Origin: a bacterium
GTDB taxonomy: Bacteria > UBP4 > UBA4092 > JAOAEQ01
NCBI GenBank assembly: GCA_026416715.1
Contig: JAOAEQ010000031.1
Span: forward strand, 1-31,456
Direction of reading: 5' to 3'
DNA length: 31,456 bases
Shown: positions 1-6,686 of the stretch, one piece after another
Numbering within the stretch: the first letter of the stretch is position 1
Layout of the letters: every line of letters begins with the position of its first letter
Made by a program: the position numbers and the translations under genes
Notes under the pieces: generated by a model
The model's input: only the letters and a program-made list of their open reading frames with translations
Told to the model about the DNA's origin: nothing
Databases searched by the model: none

Positions 1-746
1 CTTATATGTAATAACCCATCAAGTCCACCGAGGTCAATAAATGCACCATACGGAGTAATCGCTTTAACTTTTCCTTTAACAATATCACCTTCGTGGATAG
101 TAGCAAAAGCGCTCTGTCGTTTCTGTATTCGCTCTTCTTCAATCACTGCACGACGTGATAGTATTACTCGACCCTTTTGAATATCTAAATCAAGAATTTT
201 TACTTTTACCGGTTTTTGCAATAAACTATCTATTTTTTCTCCAGGATTTAAACCTAATTGCGAAATCGGAATAAATCCGGTAATATTGTCGCCAAGGTCA
301 ACAATCAATCCAGCGCGAGTGGCTGAAACCGGTGTTCCTGTAATATTTTCTTGTTTTTTATATGCTTCAGTTAACGTAGACCAACCACGGACACGGTCTG
401 CAAGTTGTTTTGATAATAGAACCAGCCCGTTTTCAGTTTCTTTTTTATAAACCGACACCTCAATGACATCGCCGATTTTAACTTCCAGTTCGCCGTTAGG
501 TAATTTTTTAAATTGTGATAGCGGCACTATCCCTTCAGACTTAAAACCAATGTCAACAAGAACCCCTTCTGAATCAATTGCTACCACAGTTCCTTTAATA
601 ATATCTCCTTCTTCGAATTGAATCAACGAGGATTGTAGTAGCTCCCAAAACTCATCTCCGTCAGCAGAAGTGTTAACCTGACCTGCTGTTTGCTGAATAG
701 AAGATGGTGAAAATAATGCTGTTTTTTGAATATTTTTTGTTCGCAT
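1..746 (-). CDS. rpsA: 30S ribosomal protein S1, N-terminal part (cut by window edge)
   Basis: Open frame from an ATG at 746 running off the left edge, about 248 residues visible. It contains two full S1 RNA-binding (OB-fold) repeats and most of a third. The repeats begin near GDIIKGTVVAID, NITGTPVSATRAG and GDIVKGKVKAITPYG, and each has the usual G-x-hydrophobic-hydrophobic-D-x-G core followed by G-hydrophobic-(I/L/H). S1 helps the 30S subunit bind and unfold mRNA. The acidic 35-residue N-terminal leader before the first repeat is normal for bacterial S1. The gene has its own consensus promoter just upstream. No clear Shine-Dalgarno precedes the ATG (bases before it read tataactggt), a trait known for rpsA in other bacteria, where S1 controls its own translation. 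The family call is very safe; the missing C-terminus cannot be judged. Confidence 0.95.
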   Translation of the reverse strand, partial: MRTKNIQKTALFSPSSIQQTAGQVNTSADGDEFWELLQSSLIQFEEGDIIKGTVVAIDSEGVLVDIGFKSEGIVPLSQFKKLPNGELEVKIGDVIEVSVYKKETENGLVLLSKQLADRVRGWSTLTEAYKKQENITGTPVSATRAGLIVDLGDNITGFIPISQLGLNPGEKIDSLLQKPVKVKILDLDIQKGRVILSRRAVIEEERIQKRQSAFATIHEGDIVKGKVKAITPYGAFIDLGGLDGLLHI

Positions 747-777
747 ACCAGTTATATATTTTCGCTATTATATCGTT

Positions 778-787
778 CCTTATAAGG
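778..787. repeat. Perfect 10-bp palindrome at the predicted rpsA transcription start
   Basis: CCTTATAAGG, fully self-complementary, lies 3 to 12 bases downstream of the -10 box, where transcription should begin. It could be an operator or a 5' mRNA hairpin. A 10-bp AT-rich palindrome can also occur by chance. Confidence 0.35.
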
Positions 788-789
788 AT

Positions 790-818
790 ATTGTAGACCG
801 ATACTAGACTTATGTCAA
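790..818 (-). promoter_or_regulatory. sigma-70-type promoter for rpsA
   Basis: Read on the minus strand: TTGACA (813-818), 17-base spacer, TACAAT (790-795). A perfect -35 and 5 of 6 at -10 with ideal spacing, 44 bases before the rpsA start codon. The promoter lies after the ispG stop codon, so rpsA can be transcribed separately from ispG. Confidence 0.85.
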
Positions 819-861
819 GATAGATGGTTGCTAGAATAGAATGATTCGGAAGGCAGGATAA

Positions 862-1944
862 CTAAAAGTTTTTTGTTTGCATCTCTTTAAGCTCGTCAAG
901 CAGTGCTGAAATAAATTCTGATTCCGGGACTTTTTTGACGATTTTCCCATGCCGGAATAATACTCCCGAACCTTTTCCAGCTGCAATACCAATATCCGCA
1001 ATTTTTGCTTCTCCAGGACCGTTAACCACGCAGCCCATAACCGCTATCGTAATTGGCATTTTGATGGTATCTAACTTCGACTCGAGTTGTTTAACAATAT
1101 TCAATAAATCAACTTCACATCTTCCGCAGGTCGGGCAGGAAATGAGATTTACTCCCCGAAGTCGAAGTCCTAACGATTTCAGAATTTCCCAACCAACTTT
1201 AACCTCTTCGACCGGGTCTGCAGTAAGTGAAACGCGGATTGTATCACCAATCCCTTCAGCTAATAGAATCCCTATACCAACAGCAGATTTAATTGTTCCA
1301 CACCAAGCTGGCCCAGCTTCCGTTATACCAAGATGAAAAGGATATTCAACCTTTTTAGCCATTAATCGGTAGCTATTGAGTGTGGTAGGAACATCAGAAG
1401 TTTTTAAGGAAATAATAATATTATTAAAATTATGTTTTTCAAATAAATCTATTTCCCAAAGGGCGGATTCAACCATTGTTTCCGGAGTAATTCCATGATA
1501 TTTAGCGATTATTTCTTGAGGTATTGACCCAGCATTTACCCCAATACGAATCGGGATTTTCTTATCTTTAGCAGCAGTAATAATAGCGATAAGCTCTTGT
1601 TTATTGCGGATATTTCCTGGATTTAACCGCAGTTTATCTATTCCTTGTTCAATAGCTTTTAACGCAAGTTTGTAATCGAAATGAATATCAGCAACAAGTG
1701 GAATCGAAATTTGTGATTTAATTTCGCTAAGATTCTCAGCTGATTTCATATCCGGAACCGCTACACGAACCAATTCACAGCCAGCTTCAGTTAAACGTTG
1801 AATCTGCTTTACCGTTGCGTCAATATCCCGAGTATCAGAGTTCGTCATCGATTGAACTGATATCGGTGCATCACCACCAATATACAGTGACCCGACTTTG
1901 ATTTTCTTGGTTTTTCGTCGTTGGAAAATTTCAGTCTTGTGCAT
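862..1944 (-). CDS. ispG: (E)-4-hydroxy-3-methylbut-2-enyl-diphosphate synthase
   Basis: 360 residues, the usual size of the short bacterial IspG (GcpE). It catalyses the penultimate MEP-pathway step, reductive conversion of methylerythritol cyclodiphosphate to HMBPP, with a [4Fe-4S] cluster fed by ferredoxin or flavodoxin. The N-terminal TIM barrel is recognised by SVQSMTNSDTRD near 29-40, LVADIHFD at 83-90 and RLNPGN at 106-111. The C-terminal reductase-like domain has the cluster ligands Cys270 and Cys273 (CPTCGRC), Cys305 (GCVVNGPGEA) and Glu312. All catalytic residues expected for the family are present. It lies upstream of rpsA on the same strand with a 115-base gap that contains the rpsA promoter. 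It implies isoprenoid synthesis by the MEP route in an organism rich in low-potential Fe-S enzymes. Confidence 0.97.
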   Translation of the reverse strand: MHKTEIFQRRKTKKIKVGSLYIGGDAPISVQSMTNSDTRDIDATVKQIQRLTEAGCELVRVAVPDMKSAENLSEIKSQISIPLVADIHFDYKLALKAIEQGIDKLRLNPGNIRNKQELIAIITAAKDKKIPIRIGVNAGSIPQEIIAKYHGITPETMVESALWEIDLFEKHNFNNIIISLKTSDVPTTLNSYRLMAKKVEYPFHLGITEAGPAWCGTIKSAVGIGILLAEGIGDTIRVSLTADPVEEVKVGWEILKSLGLRLRGVNLISCPTCGRCEVDLLNIVKQLESKLDTIKMPITIAVMGCVVNGPGEAKIADIGIAAGKGSGVLFRHGKIVKKVPESEFISALLDELKEMQTKNF

Positions 1945-1999
1945 ATTCAGCAGTCGAGAATTTGCCCTAAGTTATCAAAGTTATCATGGCTTGATTCCG

Positions 2000-3190
2000 T
2001 TAATTTTTTGTTGCGTTCATTCGTTCAATAGCCGGATGAATAAATATAGCCGCTGCTTTTCGAGTCAGCCAAGCCCGTTCCAATTCTTCTTTTTTATAAA
2101 CGATATGCCCGGTTTCTTCGGATTTCGCTGCAGGATCATTACATATCGGGTCACCTTGGGGAGTAAATCCGCGACAAACTATGATATGCCCGTTAGTAGA
2201 TTTGACGGGAGCATTGCTTAGTACCCCTTTGGGATAGGCAATGGAAAGAATAACCGGATGACCAGCTGCAATTTCTTTTTTAATTTCATCAAATCCGTTA
2301 CAATAGCGTACCCAAGCGCGATATCCTAATGTTCCTGCAAAAGCAGCATTATAACTCCAGTTACCGTAAATGCCATTATAATCATCCCAAACACAGCGAG
2401 CTACCTCGGCAGTTGGAAGATTAGTTCCGTAGTACTCTAATATCATAGCTAACGAGGTCGGATGACAAGCGCGCCAGGAAATGGTTTTATCTTCATACAG
2501 TTGCGAACGATACGGAACAGGTAAATCTTTAGCCCAATCTGGAGAAATAGATTCTGAGGTTTGAGTATCAGAGAAGGGTAGTAACCTATCAACGAGTTCG
2601 ATTCGATGTTTCATATCTGCATAGGAAACACCAAACAAATTTAAAATCGGACTTGTTGACGAATCTATGGTCATCAATGTTATACGAAATCGAAAATACC
2701 GACTGCCAACCCGCAATTTCAATTCGTCTTCTTTAACATATCCCCATAATCCGCGTTTGATTTTTTCCGGATTATCCAACTGTTTATCACCATACGTGGC
2801 AATTTCATACCATGGTGACCAACGGGAAAAATAATTTGATTTAACCTGTATTTCAATTTTTACGGCGGTTCCTTTCGGCAGGAGAGCATTCCATGAAGTA
2901 ACTAGCGTTGTCGCTAGGAATTTGGTTTTTATTGACGGAGAAACTATCATTCCCGATGACATAAATTTTCCTGTAGTGGTTTTGGCTAATTCAAATCCCG
3001 CTGCCAGGTCATTGTAAACGATGTTATACAAATGACAATATTCAAAATCAGATTTCGTTTGATATAAGATTAAATCTACTTGTGGAACCAAAAGCGGTTT
3101 TGATTCAAGATTGGTGATACCTATAGTCAAGCTACCTAACAATACCATAATCGTTATTCCTACCTTTTCAATAATAACATAATTGTTCAT
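2000..3190 (-). CDS. Exported protein with C-terminal C39-like papain-fold peptidase domain
   Basis: 396 residues from the ATG at 3190. A TTG at 3208 with AGGA five bases upstream would add six residues, and I cannot decide between them. A hydrophobic N-terminus (GITIMVLLGSLTIGIT) looks like a signal peptide or anchor. Residues about 60-195 look like a beta-sandwich module, with alternating aromatic/hydrophobic strands such as SRWSPWYEIATYG and SRYFRFRITLM. Residues about 220-385 match the Peptidase_C39_2 type. Numbered from the TTG, the candidate catalytic residues are Cys248 in RACHPTSLAM, His341 in NGHIIVCRG and Asp358 in CNDPA, with Gln236 as a possible oxyanion residue. The Gly usual after the catalytic Cys (CGPTS) is His here. 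Probable secreted cysteine peptidase or peptide-binding protein; substrate unknown. It precedes ispG by 55 bases. Confidence 0.75.
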   Translation of the reverse strand: MNNYVIIEKVGITIMVLLGSLTIGITNLESKPLLVPQVDLILYQTKSDFEYCHLYNIVYNDLAAGFELAKTTTGKFMSSGMIVSPSIKTKFLATTLVTSWNALLPKGTAVKIEIQVKSNYFSRWSPWYEIATYGDKQLDNPEKIKRGLWGYVKEDELKLRVGSRYFRFRITLMTIDSSTSPILNLFGVSYADMKHRIELVDRLLPFSDTQTSESISPDWAKDLPVPYRSQLYEDKTISWRACHPTSLAMILEYYGTNLPTAEVARCVWDDYNGIYGNWSYNAAFAGTLGYRAWVRYCNGFDEIKKEIAAGHPVILSIAYPKGVLSNAPVKSTNGHIIVCRGFTPQGDPICNDPAAKSEETGHIVYKKEELERAWLTRKAAAIFIHPAIERMNATKN

Positions 3191-3259
3191 AGAAATCGAT
3201 ACCTGCAAACAAATCCTAAACTCTATACATCATGATAACTTATTTACATAGTTGAACAC

Positions 3260-3288
3260 TTTACGGTTAATAATGTATTTATTATAAT
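3260..3288 (+). promoter_or_regulatory. sigma-70-type promoter for the B-box-like gene
   Basis: TTTACG (3260-3265), 17-base spacer, TATAAT (3283-3288). The -10 is perfect and the -35 matches 4 of 6. It lies 52 bases before the ATG at 3341, in the divergent gap with the C39-like gene. Confidence 0.6.
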
Positions 3289-3340
3289 CAAAAAGGCAAT
3301 GTATCACCAAGGTAGGTTATGATATGATTATTAGTTAAAT

Positions 3341-3775
3341 ATGGAAGCAAAGAGCCGGAATGAATTTTCTGAAATAAAATCTACTTGTTATCGGCATCCA
3401 ACTATTGTTAGTCAGACGGTTTGTTTCGGTTGTGGTAGAGCCATTTGTCATACGTGCATAACCGTAGTGGAAGGGAAAGTCTATTGTCCGAACTGTTATA
3501 TCGCCGTTGAGGTAAATAATGAACAGATAGCTGAAAGAAATGCGAATAACAAATGGTATTACTCAATCCCTTTCGTTTTATTAATGCTTTTTGCTATTGC
3601 TGGACCGTTTGCATTGCCGTTACTATGGAAAAGTCCGGAATTTAATACTACTTCTAAATTTCTACTTACAACATTAGTCATTCTCATTACGATATTCCTC
3701 ATTTGGTTCATATATTGGTTAAGTGTAACCTATCTAATTCCAAGATATAGGGATATGATGCAAATTCTGCGTTAG
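3341..3775 (+). CDS. Small membrane protein with N-terminal B-box-like zinc-binding domain
   Basis: 144 residues. The N-terminus has a Cys/His array typical of bacterial B-box-type zinc fingers: Cys16, His19, Cys28, Cys31, Cys36, Cys39, Cys49 and Cys52, enough for two zinc ions. Two hydrophobic stretches follow (about 73-96 and 107-133), so the zinc domain is probably a soluble head on a two-helix membrane anchor. Family members occur widely in bacteria, often fused to transmembrane or rhomboid domains, and no biochemical role is established. Its stop codon overlaps that of the convergent signal-peptidase-like gene: TAG at 3773-3775 against a minus-strand stop at 3772-3774. Function unknown; the zinc-binding call is from the ligand pattern. 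Confidence 0.75.
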   Translation: MEAKSRNEFSEIKSTCYRHPTIVSQTVCFGCGRAICHTCITVVEGKVYCPNCYIAVEVNNEQIAERNANNKWYYSIPFVLLMLFAIAGPFALPLLWKSPEFNTTSKFLLTTLVILITIFLIWFIYWLSVTYLIPRYRDMMQILR

Positions 3776-4875
3776 AAGAATCGTCTTCGTTGTGGCGGGT
3801 CGTAAATAAACCACAGTTTTCCAATAATTTTTTCTTTCGGAACCGAGCAGACACGTTGCCAGGTTTCTAATGGAGCAAATCTTGCATTGTGTGCCTGTGG
3901 CATTCCCGTAATAAATCCAATATGGTCAGATACGGTATCACCTGGTTGCGGAATCACCGACCGTAGAATAAAATAGGTATTCTTATTGAGAGTAACTTTT
4001 AGGTTCGGCATATTTTGAGTTACTATAGGATAATATTCCGGTAATAATGGTTGGTTATTGATATAGATTTTTCTATCTTTAATTTCTACTGTTTCACCAG
4101 GTAATCCGATAACTTTTTCAATATTAGTTCCGGCAGCAATAATCCAGAGATTATCAGCACTATCCGAGACACTAAACTGGTCGGTATAATACCAAACAAT
4201 GTCCCCGCGATTCGGTTCTCGAAACCAATAAGGGACACAATTGATACAGATACGGTCTAGCTTTTGAATTATCGGAGCCAAACTATTGTTATTTATATGG
4301 ACTAATTTGAAGGCAGCCGCTAATTCAAATTGGAGAAACATAAGCAGCAAACCGTATGCAAAAAGCGCATAAAATAATGCACTCAGTTTCTGCCGTCGTG
4401 TCGGCTGGAATTCCAAATCAAAATCCTGGTTTTTCTTGATACAGGAAACCAAACCATCGACGAATGCAATAGCTATTAAACCAATCGTAAAGTAGATAAG
4501 GTAATTTGAAACAGGGTCTTTGATTTTGATAATAATACCCAAAATTAAACAGAAATAAATAGTAAAAAAAACTAACGATTTTTTCCATTGTCGATTATAG
4601 AGTTGGCCTAAACCAGGAACAAGTGATAACCATGCTGCCCACCAGGGGCGACGGAGTAACTGCCATTGCATTTCAGCATATTGAACAGCAGATTTTAAAA
4701 CATCTGTCCGAAGCTTTAATCTGAAAGTAACATTGCGCCATCGGCGTAATGATTTTGTTCTAGGAAAAGAAGGTAATTTAATTTCCGCAGGTGGACTTGT
4801 AGTAAATTTTTCTCCGCAAACAAAACAAGTTTGATTTTCGGTAGGATTAAATATTCCGCATCGCGGACATTTCAT
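3772..4875 (-). CDS. Zinc-ribbon / multi-TM / signal peptidase I-like fusion protein
   Basis: 367 residues. A zinc ribbon opens the protein (Cys3, Cys6, Cys17, Cys20). A membrane module follows, with hydrophobic stretches near 78-118 (including VPGLGQLYNRQ, a motif common in small membrane proteins) and 125-146. A third helix at about 164-192 leads into an S26 signal-peptidase-like domain. The presumed nucleophile is Ser198 in NNNSLAPII. The GLPGE box at 257-261 (IEKVIGLPGETVEI) is clear, but where type I peptidases have Lys-Arg before the VxGLPGD box this protein has Glu253-Lys254. The C-terminal GD...SxDSR box is degenerate (PGDTVSDHIG). It is either a diverged peptidase using Lys254 or an inactive relative. 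It is the last gene of the Ycf46 cluster and 65 bases after the DUF2997-like gene. Confidence 0.75.
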   Translation of the reverse strand: MKCPRCGIFNPTENQTCFVCGEKFTTSPPAEIKLPSFPRTKSLRRWRNVTFRLKLRTDVLKSAVQYAEMQWQLLRRPWWAAWLSLVPGLGQLYNRQWKKSLVFFTIYFCLILGIIIKIKDPVSNYLIYFTIGLIAIAFVDGLVSCIKKNQDFDLEFQPTRRQKLSALFYALFAYGLLLMFLQFELAAAFKLVHINNNSLAPIIQKLDRICINCVPYWFREPNRGDIVWYYTDQFSVSDSADNLWIIAAGTNIEKVIGLPGETVEIKDRKIYINNQPLLPEYYPIVTQNMPNLKVTLNKNTYFILRSVIPQPGDTVSDHIGFITGMPQAHNARFAPLETWQRVCSVPKEKIIGKLWFIYDPPQRRRFF

Positions 4876-4940
4876 ACTAACACTAATAACACAGAAGAGT
4901 AATCATTTTGTAGCTATAATCGCTAGAAATAATCGTTATG

Positions 4941-5159
4941 TTATACCTTACGATGTATCGATTGCGTTGCGCTAGGGGTAATTCCGATTTCAGGTTCAGG
5001 TTCATATCGCTTAATATTAACTTGGTCTTCTTTCAACGTTCCAATCATTTTGGTTAATACATTTACATATTCGACAACATGTGTTCCCGCAATATCTTTA
5101 AACCGCACTACTACTTCACCGGATTTAGTTATTTCAATATCAAATTGTTCACTTGGCAT
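4941..5159 (-). CDS. DUF2997-like small protein
   Basis: 72 residues. The pattern D/E-I-x-I-x-x-x-G-x-V-x-x-x-x-x-x-x-x-G followed by an amphipathic helix and a KRYEPEPEIG tail resembles DUF2997 proteins. Those are small proteins of cyanobacteria and other bacteria found beside Ycf46 ATPases and DUF1257 (Ycf35) proteins. The family often has a Cys after the G-x-S motif; here that part reads AGTHVVEYV, with no Cys anywhere in the protein. Function is unknown for the whole family. Its place in a cluster with Ycf46-like and Ycf35-like genes supports the call, which otherwise rests on a weak short-sequence match made by eye. It lies 58 bases after the TPR gene and 65 before the peptidase-like gene. 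No clear ribosome binding site is seen. Confidence 0.6.
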   Translation of the reverse strand: MPSEQFDIEITKSGEVVVRFKDIAGTHVVEYVNVLTKMIGTLKEDQVNIKRYEPEPEIGITPSATQSIHRKV

Positions 5160-5197
5160 AGGGTAGAACCAAAATCAAAATCCTAATATAACATACC

Positions 5198-5211
5198 CCT
5201 GCAAAAGCAGG
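5198..5211 (-). repeat. Intercistronic hairpin after the TPR gene
   Basis: CCTGC-AAAA-GCAGG on the plus strand, so CCTGC-TTTT-GCAGG in the mRNA: a 5-bp stem with a four-base loop, six bases after the TPR stop codon. No T-tract follows, so it may be an mRNA processing or stability element rather than a terminator. A similar hairpin lies at 6667-6686. Confidence 0.4.
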
Positions 5212-5217
5212 AAGATT

Positions 5218-6009
5218 TTATTTTCTAAAAGGGCTGATAATCCAGAAAAATAATCGCGCAAACCATTTCGTTCTATTAACTTTTGCCCAAGCTCGAACCG
5301 CAGGTTTATATATCGGGTCAAGTTCTAACGCCTGCTGATAACATTGAATCGCTCGAGTATAAAATCCTAATTTCTGATTACATAATCCAATCATATACCA
5401 AAGATAAGGACTCTGACTATTTTTTGATGCAGCATTAGAAAAATAGGTTAGTGCTTTATTATATTGACCAGCTTCGAAGTAAGCTAATGCAACTTGCTGG
5501 TTCATAAACCAATCATTTTGAGTTAGTTCGATCGCTTTATCAAAACAAAACTGCGCATTTCGACTCCGTTTACATAAAAATACCTGACCTCGAGCAAGCC
5601 AGCAGTATGCTGTAGGAGCTTTCTGCTCTAAGGATAAATCTGAAATTCCTATTGCTTGTTTAAGCATTCCTAATCGGCAATACACCACTGATTTAGCAGC
5701 TAATAATTCTGATTCACCCGGAAATAGTTCTAACGCTTTGTTAACCCAAACATGCGCTTCTCGATACTCCCCCATACCTAATAACGCTTTAACCTGACCG
5801 ACCCAAGCGGGAACAAGCGTATTATCTATACCTAACGCACGGGAATAATAGCGTAATGCTTTTTCGTATTCGCCTTTTCGATAATATTCTTCCGCTTGTG
5901 CAAAATAATAATCTTGATTATATCCCTCTTCTATGGGTTCCGCTGGCGTTAGTAATTCTTCTTTTTTTGCTTTTTTATCTTCTAATTCTAATTTTGAAAA
6001 GCGTCCCAT
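5218..6009 (-). CDS. Tetratricopeptide (TPR) repeat protein
   Basis: 263 residues, no signal peptide and no membrane segment, so probably cytoplasmic. After a charged N-terminus (LELEDKKAKKEELL) come about six TPR units of 34 residues with the W/L-G-Y-A-P consensus. Clear ones include EYYRKGEYEKALRYYSRAL, ALLGMGEYREAHVWVNKAL, ALAYFEAGQYNKALTYFSNA and GLCNQKLGFYTRAIQCYQQA. The C-terminus ends in a basic/aromatic tail (WFARLFFWIISPFRK) that could touch a membrane or partner. TPR proteins are scaffolds; the partner is unknown. Position between the Ycf35-like and DUF2997-like genes suggests a scaffold for the Ycf46 system. A 165-base AT-rich gap (6010-6174) separates it from the upstream gene, so an internal promoter is possible. 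Confidence 0.8.
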   Translation of the reverse strand: MGRFSKLELEDKKAKKEELLTPAEPIEEGYNQDYYFAQAEEYYRKGEYEKALRYYSRALGIDNTLVPAWVGQVKALLGMGEYREAHVWVNKALELFPGESELLAAKSVVYCRLGMLKQAIGISDLSLEQKAPTAYCWLARGQVFLCKRSRNAQFCFDKAIELTQNDWFMNQQVALAYFEAGQYNKALTYFSNAASKNSQSPYLWYMIGLCNQKLGFYTRAIQCYQQALELDPIYKPAVRAWAKVNRTKWFARLFFWIISPFRK

Positions 6010-6174
6010 AAAGTAGAATCCAACTGCTAATTTTCTGTTCTATTTAAAATCTATATAATCTATTTACAATCTATGTAGTAATTATTTTTAAAATTTATAT
6101 TCAAATTTCTCAATCCAGAATCGCAATAAATTTGTTGACGCTTAAAGCTAGCTAGTGACTTCGGACTACTCTTA

Positions 6175-6645
6175 TCATCGCCATCGGCGAACGGTCAGCT
6201 GGATTGAATCCTGTTCTGTCCTCTGTTCACTGACCACCGTTAATCCTTTCGTAGGCAACTCTCTCGTGACTTTATTATATACAAACTGCTGGATAATTTT
6301 TTGCGATATTTCAGTTCCAATCTCTCGTAGTTCCTGAGCTAATTTATTTTGTCCCCAAACAGTTATATTGCATTTTCCACGATGGTCAACCCGAAAGGTT
6401 ATCACCACATCATTTTTTGCAACCTGCATTTGTGTTTCGGTTCCGAGCGATTCTCCTACCACCTCGGTATTAGGTAACTCTAATTCTACAGTGATACCTT
6501 TATTTTTCAGATCGCGTCGGACAAACTTTCGTTCGTGTAATAGTCCATAACCCATCGCTCCTGTTACAGCTAAAAGAATTGGTAGCAGAGCTGGCCAAGT
6601 TGTCGCAATTGCTGGAACGATTACGTATATCATTGGAACTGCCAT
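6175..6645 (-). CDS. Membrane-anchored Ycf35/DUF1257-like protein
   Basis: 156 residues from the ATG at 6645; a TTG at 6660 would add five more. Residues about 5-36 form a hydrophobic hairpin or one long membrane segment (ATTWPALLPILLAVTGAMGYG). The C-terminal third has the hallmark of DUF1257/Ycf35 proteins: I-x-Q-x-Y/F-x-Y-N-x-V, then a spacer, then E-Q-x-x-E/D-x-S-I-x-L-x-V-x-R-W. Here these are IIQQFVYNKV at 117-126 and SEQRTEQDSIQLTVRRWR at the end. Ycf35 is encoded by plastids and cyanobacteria and by many bacteria beside Ycf46; its function is not established. Standard members are soluble, so the N-terminal membrane segment is unusual. It follows the Ycf46-like gene by 41 bases with a hairpin between. 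Confidence 0.6.
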   Translation of the reverse strand: MAVPMIYVIVPAIATTWPALLPILLAVTGAMGYGLLHERKFVRRDLKNKGITVELELPNTEVVGESLGTETQMQVAKNDVVITFRVDHRGKCNITVWGQNKLAQELREIGTEISQKIIQQFVYNKVTRELPTKGLTVVSEQRTEQDSIQLTVRRWR

Positions 6646-6666
6646 AGTATCAAGCCCCAAATCATC

Positions 6667-6686
6667 ATACTCGCAAAAGCGAGTAT
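6667..6686 (-). repeat. Intercistronic hairpin after the Ycf46-like gene
   Basis: ATACTCGC-AAAA-GCGAGTAT: a perfect 8-bp stem with a four-base loop (TTTT in the transcript), starting at the base after the Ycf46-like stop codon. No T-tract follows, so it is more likely a transcript-stability or processing hairpin, or a partial attenuator between the first two genes. Confidence 0.55.

Noticed and set aside
935-1336. 133-residue plus-strand frame opposite ispG
   Set aside because: Antisense shadow of a complete, motif-rich ispG; composition and residues show no domain.
6050-6105. Direct repeats of ATCTAT upstream of the TPR gene
   Set aside because: Three or four copies of a 6-base AT-rich word in an AT-rich gap; spacing irregular and too short to call regulatory iterons.
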